64,000 nucleotides of DNA from Rhizobium sp. ACO-34A (GTDB lineage Bacteria > Pseudomonadota > Alphaproteobacteria > Rhizobiales > Rhizobiaceae), in the NCBI GenBank assembly GCA_002600635.1, contig CP021372.1, positions 196,001-260,000 of the forward strand, read 5' to 3'. A program made the position numbers and the translations under genes. This document shows positions 1 through 8,915 of this stretch, in pieces. Under the pieces are notes generated by a model that ran no database searches, was not told the origin of the DNA, and saw nothing but the letters and a program-made list of their open reading frames with translations. Every line of letters starts with the position of its first letter. Positions within the stretch are counted from its first letter, which is position 1.

Positions 1-847
1 CCAGCGGGGAACCGCCGTTGGACGGCGTGCCATCCTTGTCGAGGTGATCGAACACGAAGGACAGGCTGGTCACGTCGGTCGGACGCCAGGTGAGGCCGCC
101 CATGATGAAGTTCTCGTCGTTCTGCGAGTAGTCGTACTCGCCGTCCGAACGCTGGAACTTGCCGGTCAGGCGGTAGGACAGGGTGTCGTCCTCGGTGATG
201 TTGTCGCCGAAGTCGAAACCCGTTTCCTTGTGATCGAACGACCCGCCGGTGGCATAGACTTCGCCGAAGCGGCCGCTCTTGGGGGTCTTGGTCACATAGT
301 TTACCGCGCCGCCCGGATCGGAAACGCCGAAACCGGTGGAGCTGGCGCCCTTCAGCACTTCGATGCGATCGAAGGCATAGGGCTCTTCCAGCACGCCGCC
401 CCAGCTCCGGCCAAGCATGAGGCCGTCACGATAGGTAAAGGGATAGAAGCCGCGGATCTTGAAGTAGTCGTAGCGGTCGTCGGAACCGTAGAAATCCGTC
501 ACCACGCCAGCCGTATACTGCAGGACCTTCTCGACGCTGTCGGCAGCGCGTTCCTGGACTTCCTTGGAGGTGATGACCGAGACCGAAGCGGGCGTATCAA
601 GGATCTCCGTGGCCATCTTGCCGGCGCCGGTCGTCGATGTGGCGACGATCGTCTTGGAGCTGTCATTGCTGCCGGTGCCCTGGACCGTAATCGTTTCCAG
701 AACGGTGGAGTTGTTCGTGCTGTCGGCGTCCTGAGCCAGAAGCGAACCCGGCAGGAAAGCTGCCAGTGCCGTGCACCCCAAAAGAACGGCGCTGCGATAG
801 CCGATGAGCGTCTGCCTGTCCTGGACGCCTCTTGCCTGCTTACTCAT
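1..847 (-). CDS. TonB-dependent siderophore receptor, N-terminal part (cut by window edge)
   Basis: Outer-membrane receptor that imports ferric siderophores using TonB energy. Reading the minus strand from the ATG at 847 gives 282 codons with no stop before base 1, so only the N-terminus is present. A signal peptide covers about residues 1-38, followed by a TonB-box-like ETITVQG. The plug domain shows DTPASVSVITSKEV, a YTAGV segment, FKIRGF, and RIEVLKGASS followed by DPGGAVNYVTK, all typical of FhuA/FoxA-type receptors. The first barrel strands follow. It diverges from the siderophore ABC operon that begins at 1187, so receptor and inner-membrane transporter probably serve the same ligand. 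The ligand cannot be named from this fragment. A long open frame on the opposite strand is a codon-bias shadow. Confidence 0.93.
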   Translation of the reverse strand, partial: MSKQARGVQDRQTLIGYRSAVLLGCTALAAFLPGSLLAQDADSTNNSTVLETITVQGTGSNDSSKTIVATSTTGAGKMATEILDTPASVSVITSKEVQERAADSVEKVLQYTAGVVTDFYGSDDRYDYFKIRGFYPFTYRDGLMLGRSWGGVLEEPYAFDRIEVLKGASSTGFGVSDPGGAVNYVTKTPKSGRFGEVYATGGSFDHKETGFDFGDNITEDDTLSYRLTGKFQRSDGEYDYSQNDENFIMGGLTWRPTDVTSLSFVFDHLDKDGTPSNGGSPL

Positions 848-1186
848 AGTCAAAGATCCAAACCTTGATGTTGTGACAACCCACGCCCGACGGGAGGTGC
901 CGGCGCGGACGTTAAGACGTGAGCGAAGATGATCGTGCACAGTCAGCCCGCGGCCCTCGTGGTCCGAAATCCCCAACGGAAACCATCTGGTGAGCGGGAT
1001 TGTCTGATGTCCCCTTCATGGGTGTTTTAACTTGAGCATTTTTATCTGGTATTGTAACTTTCAGCAGTTTTGTACAAACCGCCGGAAAGTTCGCTCCTGT
1101 TGTCAGCCCGTTCGTGGTAGCAGCCTTGACGCTGTTGCAGAAACCTGAGACGGACGGTCAACTTCAATGCAAAACGAGAATTTGCG
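848..1186. promoter_or_regulatory. Divergent intergenic region of the siderophore uptake genes
   Basis: 339 bases separate the receptor start (847, minus) from the binding-protein start (1187, plus) and must carry both promoters. The stretch 1022-1066 is AT-rich. TTGAGC at 1032-1037 with TAACTT at 1055-1060 (17-base gap) could be a weak sigma-70 promoter for the plus-strand operon. Iron control by RirA, Irr or Fur would be expected in this group, but I see no convincing box. Confidence 0.4.
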
Positions 1187-2197
1187 ATGCTGCGCTTCCT
1201 CCGCTCATTCGCCCCGGTGACCATCCTCTTCCTGTCTCTTATTGCCTCTGGCACTGCGCAGGCAGACGATGACACCGTGTATCCGATCACCATCGAACAT
1301 GCCTTCGGCACGACGAAAATCCCGAAAAAGCCCGAGCGCGTGGCGACCATCGCCTGGGCCAATCACGAGGTGCCGTTGGCGCTTGGCGTCGCGCCCGTCG
1401 GCATGGCGCGCGCCAATTTCGGCGATGATGATGGCGACGGTATCCTGCCGTGGAACCAGGAGAAGCTGGACGAACTGCATGCCGAGACGCCGGTTCTCTT
1501 CGACGAAGGCGACGGCATCGATTTCGAGGCGGTGGCGGCGACAAGACCGGACGTCATCCTTGCTGCCTATTCGGGTCTCAGCCAGTCCGACTATGAGACG
1601 CTGAGCCAGATCGCCCCGGTTGTCGCCTATCCCAAGGCGCCGTGGTCCACGGACTGGCGCACCACGATCCGCATGGATAGCGTGGGCATGGGCATGGCGG
1701 CCGAAGGCGAAAAGCTGATCGTCAAGATCGAGAAGGAAATCGCCGACGAGGTTGGGAAATATCCCGAACTCAAGGGCAAGACGGCAATGTTCGTCACCCA
1801 TCTCGACGCGACCGATCTCAGCGTCGTCAATTTCTACACGACGCAGGATACCCGGGTGCAATACTTCGCGGATCTCGGGCTCGATACGCCGAAAAGCGTT
1901 GCCGAAGCTTCAACCAACGGGACCTTCGCGGGCTCCGTCAGCGTCGAACGGATCGATGCCTTCGACGATGTCGACATTCTCGTCACCTATGGCGGCAAGA
2001 CGCTGAAGGACGCAATGACGTCCAATCCGCTGTTCGCCGATATGCCGGCAGTCGCCCACGATTCGATGGTCTTGCTCGGCAATAACTCGGTCGGCAACGC
2101 GGCCAATCCGACACCGCTCTCTATCTCATGGGTGCTGAAGGATTATGTGGCCGTGCTCGCCGAAGCCGCCAGAAAATCGGCCAAAAAACCGGAATGA
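1187..2197 (+). CDS. Iron-siderophore ABC transporter, periplasmic binding protein (FepB/FecB type)
   Basis: 336 aa protein that captures the ferric siderophore in the periplasm and delivers it to the permease pair downstream. A Sec signal peptide (about residues 1-26, ending SGTAQA) precedes a class III binding-protein fold. The family features are TIEHAFGTTKIPKKPERVATI near the N-terminus, then RPDVILAAYSGLSQSDYETLSQIAPVV in the first lobe and DDVDILVTYGG in the second. It is the first gene of an operon whose members overlap by 1-4 bases. The start is chosen because the signal peptide begins there. Fold and role are clear; the siderophore is not known. Confidence 0.92.
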   Translation: MLRFLRSFAPVTILFLSLIASGTAQADDDTVYPITIEHAFGTTKIPKKPERVATIAWANHEVPLALGVAPVGMARANFGDDDGDGILPWNQEKLDELHAETPVLFDEGDGIDFEAVAATRPDVILAAYSGLSQSDYETLSQIAPVVAYPKAPWSTDWRTTIRMDSVGMGMAAEGEKLIVKIEKEIADEVGKYPELKGKTAMFVTHLDATDLSVVNFYTTQDTRVQYFADLGLDTPKSVAEASTNGTFAGSVSVERIDAFDDVDILVTYGGKTLKDAMTSNPLFADMPAVAHDSMVLLGNNSVGNAANPTPLSISWVLKDYVAVLAEAARKSAKKPE

Positions 2198-3237
2198 ACG
2201 TGAACAGCTATCCAGCCTCCATCGGCACGCGGTTTTCAGTCCATAGCGATCGTGGCCGCAGCCTTTGGTTTGCCGTGATGGTCGCGGTCGTGAGTTTGCT
2301 CTGCCTGTCGTCGCTTGCAATTGGCACTCGCGACGTTGGCCTCGATGAAATTTTCGCTGCTCTCGGCGGCAAGGCCGATACCATCGGTGAAGCGGCGGTC
2401 GCCATGCGCATACCGCGCACGGTGCTTGCCGCGCTTGCCGGGGCAGCACTTGGCCTCGCCGGTGCCATCATGCAGGGCGTGACCCGCAATCCGCTGGCGG
2501 ACCCCGGCATTCTGGGCGTCAACATGGGTGCGTCGCTTGCCGTGGTCGTCGGTGTCGCATGGTTCAACATGTCGTCGGCCTATAGCTATATCTGGACCGC
2601 CATTGCCGGGGCGGGGAGTGCGGCACTCTTCGTTTACACCATCGGCTCGCTCGGTCGCGGCAAGGCCACGCCGCTGAAGCTTGCGCTCTCCGGGGCCGCC
2701 ACCTCGGTCGCATTCTCCTCGCTTGTCATCGCAATTGTTCTGCCGCGAAACGATATCGCCGGAGGCATCCGGGCATGGCAGGTTGGCGGCGTCGGCGGCG
2801 CGACCTTCGATCGTATCTCCCATATCGTGCCTTTTCTGCTCGTGGGCTTCGCCATCAGCCTCCTGTCGGCGCGGAAGCTGAATTCGCTGGCGCTGGGCGA
2901 TGAACTTGCCGCCGGTCTCGGCGAAAGCGTGGCCTTTGCTCGCGGCATGGCGGCGCTGGGTGCGATCCTGCTTTGCGGCGCGACGACGGCCGTCTGCGGC
3001 CCGATCGGTTTTGTAGGGCTGGTCGTACCGCATGTCTGCCGCCTGCTGGCTGGTGTCGACCATCGCTGGCTTCTGCCGTTTTCAGCCCTTGGCGGTGCCG
3101 CTCTTCTGCTCGCAAGCGACGTGCTCGGGCGCATCGCCGCTCGTCCTTCGGAGGTGGATGTCGGTGTGGTCACTGCGCTGGTCGGCGCACCCTTCTTCAT
3201 CTGGATCGTCAGGCGGCAGCGGGTGAAGGAACTCTGA
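2194..3237 (+). CDS. Iron-siderophore ABC transporter permease (FecCD family), first subunit
   Basis: 347 aa inner-membrane permease of the BtuC/FecCD family, one half of the translocation pore. The ATG at 2194 overlaps the previous stop by four bases (ATGA), the usual sign of translational coupling; the frame stays open further upstream but that part is not membrane-like. Family hallmarks are RIPRTVLAALAGAALGLAGA, the GVTRNPLADPGILGVNMGAS segment, and CGPIGFVGLVVPHVCR near the C-terminus, which contacts the ATPase. About nine to ten hydrophobic helices are visible. It pairs with the second permease at 3237-4274. Confidence 0.93.
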   Translation: MNVNSYPASIGTRFSVHSDRGRSLWFAVMVAVVSLLCLSSLAIGTRDVGLDEIFAALGGKADTIGEAAVAMRIPRTVLAALAGAALGLAGAIMQGVTRNPLADPGILGVNMGASLAVVVGVAWFNMSSAYSYIWTAIAGAGSAALFVYTIGSLGRGKATPLKLALSGAATSVAFSSLVIAIVLPRNDIAGGIRAWQVGGVGGATFDRISHIVPFLLVGFAISLLSARKLNSLALGDELAAGLGESVAFARGMAALGAILLCGATTAVCGPIGFVGLVVPHVCRLLAGVDHRWLLPFSALGGAALLLASDVLGRIAARPSEVDVGVVTALVGAPFFIWIVRRQRVKEL

Positions 3238-4274
3238 TGACCCTTTCCGCAACAACGGTGGCCATCGCAGCGGGCCGCCACAGCCGTTCGCAAAGACGTC
3301 TCGCCGTCATCGCGGTTCTGATCGCGGCACTCTTCGGAATGTTCGCCCTGACCCTGACGAGCGGTCAGTCATACACGTCGCCTTCGGACGTCATTCGTGT
3401 GCTGCTTGGTGAAAATGTGCCGGGCGCGAGCTTTACGGTCGGGCAACTCCGTCTGCCGCGCGCCGTCCTCTCTATTCTGGCGGGATTAAGCTTCGGGCTT
3501 GCCGGCGTCACTTTCCAGATCATGCTGCGCAATCCACTGGCAAGCCCCGATATCATCGGCATCAGCGCCGGCGCGAGTGCGGCTGCCGTCTTCGCCATCG
3601 TCGTGCTGTCGCTCAAGGGACCCATCGTCTCGATTTTCGGCGTTGCCTCCGGTCTGGGCGTTGCGCTCCTCGTCTACGGTCTTTCATTCCGTAACGGCGT
3701 CGCCGGAACACGGCTCATTCTCGTCGGCATTGGCGTTTCATCCATGCTGGACAGCGTGACCGCCTACATCCTTGCCCGCGCGCCGGCATGGAACCTGCAG
3801 GAGGCGATGCGCTGGCTGACTGGCAGCGTCAACGGCGCGCAACTCGATCAGTCCTTGCTGATCTTCGTCAGCCTGGTCTTGTTCGGTGGTCTGCTGCTGT
3901 CCCGTGCTCGCGATCTTGAAGTCCTGCGGCTCGGCGACGATACTGCGGCGGCGCTGGGGGTTGGCGTCTCCGTTACGCGCGTTCTGATTATTATCGCAGC
4001 CGTCGGCCTGATTGCGGTCGCTACCGCGATCTCCGGCCCGATCGCCTTCGTTGCCTTCCTGTCCGGCCCGATCGCGGCACGAGTGATCGGCAACAATGGT
4101 TCGTTGCTCGTTCCGGCGGCGCTGATCGGGGCTCTGCTCGTGCTGGTCAGCGATTACTGCGGCCAGTTCCTGCTGCCGGCGCGCTATCCCGTTGGTGTCG
4201 TCACCGGCGCGCTCGGAGCCCCTTATCTCATCTACCTCATCATCCGCATTCATCGCAGCGGGGGCTCGCTATGA
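3237..4274 (+). CDS. Iron-siderophore ABC transporter permease (FecCD family), second subunit
   Basis: 345 aa partner permease forming the heterodimeric pore with the preceding gene. The ATG at 3237 shares one base with the preceding stop (TGATG). Conserved segments are LRLPRAVLSILAGLSFGLAGV, LRNPLASPDIIGISAGASAA and SGPIAFVAFLSGPIAARVIG. Like its partner it is a nine- to ten-helix membrane protein. Two different permeases, rather than one homodimer, is the arrangement of the Fec, Fep and Vib systems. Confidence 0.93.
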   Translation: MTLSATTVAIAAGRHSRSQRRLAVIAVLIAALFGMFALTLTSGQSYTSPSDVIRVLLGENVPGASFTVGQLRLPRAVLSILAGLSFGLAGVTFQIMLRNPLASPDIIGISAGASAAAVFAIVVLSLKGPIVSIFGVASGLGVALLVYGLSFRNGVAGTRLILVGIGVSSMLDSVTAYILARAPAWNLQEAMRWLTGSVNGAQLDQSLLIFVSLVLFGGLLLSRARDLEVLRLGDDTAAALGVGVSVTRVLIIIAAVGLIAVATAISGPIAFVAFLSGPIAARVIGNNGSLLVPAALIGALLVLVSDYCGQFLLPARYPVGVVTGALGAPYLIYLIIRIHRSGGSL

Positions 4275-5128
4275 CCTTCAATCACACGCTGACCGCGACC
4301 ACGCTTTCGACCGGATATGGCGAAACCATCATCCTTCGGGATCTCGATCTCGCCATAACTCCCGGCAGAATCACTGCAATCGTCGGCGCCAATGCCTGCG
4401 GCAAGTCCACCCTGCTGCGGACCCTGTCGCGGCTGCTTGCGCCGAAGGAGGGACAGGTTCTTCTCGACGGCAAGTCGATCCACCGCATGCCTTCGCGGGA
4501 GCTTGCGCGAACGCTCGGGCTCCTGCCGCAGTCGCCTATTGCGCCCGAGGGCATCACCGTGGCCGATCTCGTCAGTCGCGGCCGCCATCCGCATCAGGGG
4601 CTCTTTTCCCGCTGGACACGCAAGGACGACGAAGCCGTGGCGCGAGCGCTGGAGGCGACCCGCACCGCAGAACTGGCGGAACGCCCCGTGGACGAGCTTT
4701 CGGGCGGGCAGCGCCAGCGCGTCTGGATTGCGATGGCGCTTGCGCAGGAAACCAAGATCCTGCTGCTCGACGAACCCACCACCTTCCTCGACATCGCCCA
4801 TCAGGTCGAAGTGCTGGACCTGCTGACGGATCTCAACCGTGCCCAGCAGACGACAATCGTCATGGTGCTGCACGATCTCAATCTGGCTGCCCGCTATGCC
4901 GATTGCCTGGTTGCCATGGCCTCAGGGCATCTGCACGCCCTGGGCTCCCCGGAAGACGTGCTGACGGAGGAGAACGTCCGGCAGGTTTTCGGGCTTGAAA
5001 GTCGTATCATCATCGACCCGACGTCCGGCCGACCGATGATGCTGCCGATCAGCCGGCACCACATGATGACAGCGGTGCAGGGCGAACCAGAAAACCATCT
5101 GGCCGAACCGGCCTTCCATCGCGGGTAA
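4271..5128 (+). CDS. Iron-siderophore ABC transporter ATP-binding protein (FepC/FhuC type)
   Basis: 285 aa ATPase that powers siderophore import. It has Walker A GANACGKST near residue 40, a Q-loop in LLPQSPIAPEG, the signature LSGGQRQR, Walker B ILLLDEPTTFLD and the switch histidine in MVLHDLN. The phrase DEPTTFLDIAHQ is typical of FepC/FhuC ATPases. The start overlaps the preceding stop by four bases, so all four transporter genes are coupled. The Walker A alanine (GANACGKS) is a common variant in this family. Confidence 0.95.
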   Translation: MTFNHTLTATTLSTGYGETIILRDLDLAITPGRITAIVGANACGKSTLLRTLSRLLAPKEGQVLLDGKSIHRMPSRELARTLGLLPQSPIAPEGITVADLVSRGRHPHQGLFSRWTRKDDEAVARALEATRTAELAERPVDELSGGQRQRVWIAMALAQETKILLLDEPTTFLDIAHQVEVLDLLTDLNRAQQTTIVMVLHDLNLAARYADCLVAMASGHLHALGSPEDVLTEENVRQVFGLESRIIIDPTSGRPMMLPISRHHMMTAVQGEPENHLAEPAFHRG

Positions 5129-5144
5129 ACACAGAGGAGCAGCC

Positions 5145-6206
5145 ATGACCGACGTTCAGGAGTTCACGCTTTCCGGAACCGCCGTGCCGACCAATGCCAT
5201 CGCGATGCTGGATGAAATCTGCGAGCACTTCGTCGAGCATGCCGACGTGCAGCGATCCGGCAATCGCGTGGCGATGAAAAGCGAAGTGGGCGATGCCGAT
5301 ATCCGGGCGGAGGACGGCAAGCTGCTGATCGAGCTTAGTTGCCCGTCGCAGGAAATTTTGCAGATGGCCCGCATCATGCTTGCCGAGCACCTCTTCTATT
5401 TCGCCGGCGAGGATCCCTTTGAGCTTGAGTGGTCGGAACCCGCACCGCGCGGGAAGCTGGCCAATCTGCGCGAGGCCGTTGTTGTCGGCACGGAACAGGT
5501 GACGCCGCGCATGCTTCGGGTGAAGTTTGCCTGCGCCGATGTCAGCCCCTTCCTCGGCGGGGATATCCATGTGCGGATTCTCGTGCCGCCGAAAGGTCGC
5601 GAGCCGGTATGGCCCGGTATTCGCGAAGACGGGCGCGTTGCATGGCCGGAGGGCGAGGACGAACTGCTCGTGCGCGTCTATACGATCAGGGCAGTCGATG
5701 CGGAACGGGGCGAGTTGTGGATCGATTTCTTCCAGCATCCTGAACATGACATCCCGACGCCCGGCGCGGACTTTGCGCGGGATGCAAGGGCTGGCGATCT
5801 CGTCGGGATCATGGGGCCGGGCGGTGGAGATGTCCCGCAGGCAACGTCGATGCTGATCGCCGGCGACGAGACGGCGCTTCCGGCCATCGCCCGCATCGCC
5901 GCCGAGGCGCAACCGGGAACCAGCATCAGGGCCATCATCGAGGTGGAAGACGCCGCCGAGGAGCAACCCTTGCTCTCCGCAGCCACGCTCGATGTGCGCT
6001 GGCTGCACCGGGCAAGCTATGGCGGCGATGAAAAGGATGCGTTTGCCAGCGAAACCATGGAAGCAATCGGCACCATGGCGGCCGACACGTTCATCTGGGT
6101 TGCATGCGAAAAGGAAGGCGCCCGCAAGGTTCGCAAGCTCCTGAAGAGCCGTGACCATGACAGGAAGCGGATGTATGTGGCCCATTACTGGGAACGGAAC
6201 GGCTAG
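5145..6206 (+). CDS. DUF2218 - siderophore-interacting protein (FAD-binding ferric-siderophore reductase)
   Basis: 353 aa cytoplasmic protein. Residues of about 5-92 resemble DUF2218 (EFTLSGTAVPTNAIAMLDEIC, later ILQMARIMLAEHLFYFAGEDPF). Residues of about 100-350 are a siderophore-interacting protein of the ViuB/YqjH group, with a ferredoxin-reductase-like FAD domain carrying RVYTIR and a C-terminal NAD(P)H domain with AGDETALPAIARI and terminal YVAHYWERNG. Such proteins reduce the iron in imported siderophores to release it. It follows the ATPase by 16 bases with an AGGAG ribosome site, ending the operon. The two-domain build has been seen in other proteobacteria; the role of DUF2218 is not established. 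Confidence 0.9.
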   Translation: MTDVQEFTLSGTAVPTNAIAMLDEICEHFVEHADVQRSGNRVAMKSEVGDADIRAEDGKLLIELSCPSQEILQMARIMLAEHLFYFAGEDPFELEWSEPAPRGKLANLREAVVVGTEQVTPRMLRVKFACADVSPFLGGDIHVRILVPPKGREPVWPGIREDGRVAWPEGEDELLVRVYTIRAVDAERGELWIDFFQHPEHDIPTPGADFARDARAGDLVGIMGPGGGDVPQATSMLIAGDETALPAIARIAAEAQPGTSIRAIIEVEDAAEEQPLLSAATLDVRWLHRASYGGDEKDAFASETMEAIGTMAADTFIWVACEKEGARKVRKLLKSRDHDRKRMYVAHYWERNG

Positions 6207-6371
6207 AGTTCTGCCTACTGCCGTGCCCGTTTAGCTGCAGGCAAATTCGCCAAGTTGCGGGTGGCGAAGTCCTGTCCCTAGCAGCGCAAAAGCCGTATGC
6301 GACAAAAGATGACTTGAAAAGTGAAGTTTATGATTTAGACGAGTGGGCGTCGCTTACGAACCATTTGTCCC

Positions 6372-7148
6372 ATGTCCGTTTTTCATCGCTTTTCCATAAC
6401 GCTTTTTGCCTTTGGCTGCTGCATTGCGGTCTGGTGGATCGTGACGTCTGTCGGGCTGGTCAACGCCTTTCTGCTGCCGTCGCCACTGACAGTCTGGCGG
6501 GCGCTCGCGGAATTATGGTCGTCGGGAGAGCTTTTACGGCACACGCTCGCCAGCGCCGGTCGCGTTGGTATCGGCTATGCGCTCGCCGTTTCCATCGCCA
6601 TTCCGCTTGCGATCCTGTTTTCAATCAGCGGTCCATTCCGGACATTCGTCGAACCTCTTCTCGAGTTCCTGCGGCAGATTCCGCCGCTGGCCCTGATGCC
6701 GCTCCTGATGCTCTGGCTCGGTATCGGCGAGGCACAGAAGATCGGGATCATCATACTCGCCTGCTTTTTTCCGGTGTTTCTCGGCATGCGCGGCGGGATC
6801 GCGCAGGTCGACCGCAAGCTCATGGAAGTGGGTAAGGTCTGCGGCCTTGGACAATGGGAGATCGTCTATCGCATCGTCATGCCGTCCGCCCTGCCGGCGC
6901 TGGTGATCGGCTTGAGGATCAGCCTCGGCTATAGCTGGCGGGCACTGGTCGGGGCTGAACTCATCGCCTCGTCGGCCGGTCTTGGGTACCTGATCACCGA
7001 CGCGCAGGATCTTGCGCGCACCGATATCGTGCTTGCCGGCATCCTCGTCATCGGCGTTATCGGTCTTGCTACGGACTTCGTGCTGAAGCGCGTCTGCTCG
7101 CGCCTTGCGCCGTGGCTCGCATCCGATCTGGAGATGGCCCGTGCTTGA
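6372..7148 (+). CDS. ABC transporter permease, sulfonate/nitrate/taurine type (SsuC/TauC family)
   Basis: 258 aa inner-membrane permease with six predicted helices. The EAA-type loop is seen in GLGQWEIVYRIVMPSALPALVIGLRISLGYSWRALVGAELIASSAGLGYLI, the hallmark of SsuC, TauC and NrtB. It overlaps the ATPase gene at 7141 by eight bases and starts a three-gene transporter. The assigned ATG has no strong Shine-Dalgarno sequence, so a nearby start is possible. Substrates of the family include aliphatic sulfonates, taurine, nitrate, and thiamine precursors or aromatic acids. Confidence 0.9.
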   Translation: MSVFHRFSITLFAFGCCIAVWWIVTSVGLVNAFLLPSPLTVWRALAELWSSGELLRHTLASAGRVGIGYALAVSIAIPLAILFSISGPFRTFVEPLLEFLRQIPPLALMPLLMLWLGIGEAQKIGIIILACFFPVFLGMRGGIAQVDRKLMEVGKVCGLGQWEIVYRIVMPSALPALVIGLRISLGYSWRALVGAELIASSAGLGYLITDAQDLARTDIVLAGILVIGVIGLATDFVLKRVCSRLAPWLASDLEMARA

Positions 7149-7869
7149 GCTTTCCAACATCGGCAAACACTACGATGTCGCGGGACGCAGGGTCGCGGCC
7201 CTTTCCGGTATCGACCTGACACTCGCACCGGGCAGCTTCACCGCCATCGTTGGCCGCAGCGGTTGCGGAAAGACGACGCTGCTTCGCATCATGGCTGGTC
7301 TCGGTTCCCCGGATACAGGTGAAATCCGGCATGATGGCCAAGCTCCCCGGATCGGTGTCGTCTTTCAGGAGGCACGCCTTATGCCATGGCTCGATGTTTC
7401 CGCAAACATCGCCTTCGGCCTCAGAAACCGCCTCGACCGCAGCTCGATCGAGGCAAGGGTCTCGGCCATTCTGGAGGTGACGGGGCTTGCCGGTTTTCGC
7501 AACGCCATGCCTTCGCAGCTTTCCGGCGGCATGGCGCAGCGCGTGGCGCTCGCCCGTGCGCTGGTCATGGAGCCGGATCTTCTTCTGATGGACGAACCCT
7601 TTGCGGCGCTCGACGCCTTCACCCGTCGCAGCATGCAGAACGAGCTGGTTTCCCTGTGGCAGGCGAGAAAACCGACGATCGTCTTCGTGACTCATGATGT
7701 CGAGGAGGCGGTCATGCTCGGTGAAACGGTCATCGAGCTTTCCGGGGGCCGCATCGTAGGCCGCCAGGCCATCGACATCCCCTATCCCCGCGATCCCACG
7801 GGATCGGATGAGGCCCTCTGTCGCCGGGCGATCCTCGCCCGCCTTCTTTCCCCGGCCCAGCCGGGCTGA
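7141..7869 (+). CDS. ABC transporter ATP-binding protein, sulfonate/nitrate type (SsuB/TauB family)
   Basis: 242 aa ATPase. The GTG at 7141 is preferred because it overlaps the permease stop by eight bases and gives VLELSNIGKHYDV, the usual N-terminus; the upstream in-frame ATG adds an arginine/tryptophan-rich stretch from the permease gene. Walker A GRSGCGKTT, signature LSGGMAQR, Walker B LLLMDEPFAALD and the H-loop VFVTHDVEEAV are all present. It works with the permease at 6372 and the binding protein at 7900. Confidence 0.93.
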   Translation: MLELSNIGKHYDVAGRRVAALSGIDLTLAPGSFTAIVGRSGCGKTTLLRIMAGLGSPDTGEIRHDGQAPRIGVVFQEARLMPWLDVSANIAFGLRNRLDRSSIEARVSAILEVTGLAGFRNAMPSQLSGGMAQRVALARALVMEPDLLLMDEPFAALDAFTRRSMQNELVSLWQARKPTIVFVTHDVEEAVMLGETVIELSGGRIVGRQAIDIPYPRDPTGSDEALCRRAILARLLSPAQPG

Positions 7870-7899
7870 ATTTCAGCCAACCCTATTGAGGAGAAAACC

Positions 7900-8856
7900 G
7901 TGAAACTGTTCCGCAATCTTGTCATCGCCGCATCGCTGCTGGCCGCGCCGGCCTTCGCCGCCGACCAGCCGTCGAGCGTTCGCATCACCTATGTCGCTTC
8001 GCCCTTCAACGTCCCGTCCATCGTGATGCGCGAGAAGGGATATCTGGACGAGGCTTTCGCAGCCAAGGGCATCAAGGTCGAGAGCCCGGAGATCACCTCC
8101 GGTGCACAGCAGACCCAGGCCATTGCCGCCGGTGAAATCGATATCGCCAGCGTTCTTGGCGGCACCTCCGCCATTCTCGCCAAGGCGAACGGCGTCGACC
8201 TGAAGATCATTGCCGCCTATGCCCGTTCACCCAAGGCCTACTTCCTGATGACGCGCGCCGACGGCCCCGCAGCACTTGCCGACCTCAAGGGCAAGAAGAT
8301 CGCCGGTCCGAAGGGCACGGTGCTGAACCAGCTTCTGGTGGCAGCGCTTGCCAGCCAGGGACTGACGCTGAAGGATGTCGAATATATCAACATGGACCTG
8401 CCGACGGCTCGTGCCGCGCTCCTCAGCGGCCAGGTGGATGTCGCGACGCTTGCAGGCGCCAATGCCGTTGCCGTCGAAAAGGCCGGCGGCAAGCCGCTGA
8501 CGAGCGGTGAAGGCTTCATCAAGCCGACCACCGTCATTGCTGCCCGCACGGCTTTCCTGAACGAGCATCCCGATCTGGTGCAGGCCTATTTCGACGCCCA
8601 CCACAAGGCGCTCGCCTTCATGAAGGAAAACCCGGAAGAAGCGCTCGCCATCGCCGCCAAGGAGCAGAAGATCTCGGTTGAGGATGCCCGCGCGCAGATG
8701 CCGCTCTACGATTTCACGCCGGTGATGACCGAAGACGATATCGCCAACCTCACCGCCGACCAGGATTTCATGATCGGGGCCGAGATGCTGCAGAAGGACA
8801 AGGCTATCGACATCAAGGCCGATCTCGTGGCTCCCTCCGCATTCGAAGTGAAGTAA
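7900..8856 (+). CDS. ABC transporter substrate-binding protein, SsuA/TauA/NMT1 family
   Basis: 318 aa periplasmic binding protein with a signal peptide (residues 1-20, cleavage after AFA). The family pattern is clear: ITYVASPFNVPSIVMREKGYLDEAF, then TQAIAAGEIDIASVLGGTSAILAKANGVDLKIIA, LKGKKIAGPKGTVLNQLL and AALLSGQVDVATLAG. It recognises a small anion such as a sulfonate. A ribosome site (gaggag) lies eight bases before the ATG. A strong hairpin with a T-rich tail follows directly at 8864-8897. The flavin monooxygenase downstream suggests a sulfur- or nitrogen-containing organic substrate, but this is inference. Confidence 0.9.
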   Translation: MKLFRNLVIAASLLAAPAFAADQPSSVRITYVASPFNVPSIVMREKGYLDEAFAAKGIKVESPEITSGAQQTQAIAAGEIDIASVLGGTSAILAKANGVDLKIIAAYARSPKAYFLMTRADGPAALADLKGKKIAGPKGTVLNQLLVAALASQGLTLKDVEYINMDLPTARAALLSGQVDVATLAGANAVAVEKAGGKPLTSGEGFIKPTTVIAARTAFLNEHPDLVQAYFDAHHKALAFMKENPEEALAIAAKEQKISVEDARAQMPLYDFTPVMTEDDIANLTADQDFMIGAEMLQKDKAIDIKADLVAPSAFEVK

Positions 8857-8863
8857 TCAATCG

Positions 8864-8897
8864 GGCCGGGGTTCTGACCCCGGCCTCTTTCCCTTTT
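8864..8897 (+). terminator. Rho-independent terminator after the binding-protein gene
   Basis: GGCCGGGGT (8864-8872), loop TCTG, ACCCCGGCC (8877-8885), then TCTTTCCCTTTT. The nine-base stem is perfect. It separates the three-gene transporter from the monooxygenase gene at 8916, so that gene is either read through at a low level or has its own promoter in the short gap. Confidence 0.8.
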
Positions 8898-8915
8898 GAA
8901 GACCGGTAAACACCG

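Noticed and set aside
44..868. 274-codon open frame on the plus strand
   Set aside because: It is antisense to a clear TonB-dependent receptor on the minus strand; its protein has no recognisable features and reflects GC-rich codon bias.
847..1187. Fur, Irr or RirA box in the siderophore promoter region
   Set aside because: AT-rich promoter-like DNA is there, but no stretch matches a known iron box well enough to report.
6246..6268. TTCGCCA...TGGCGAA hairpin after the siderophore reductase gene
   Set aside because: Seven-base stem but no T-rich tail and a long loop; could be a terminator but evidence is too thin.
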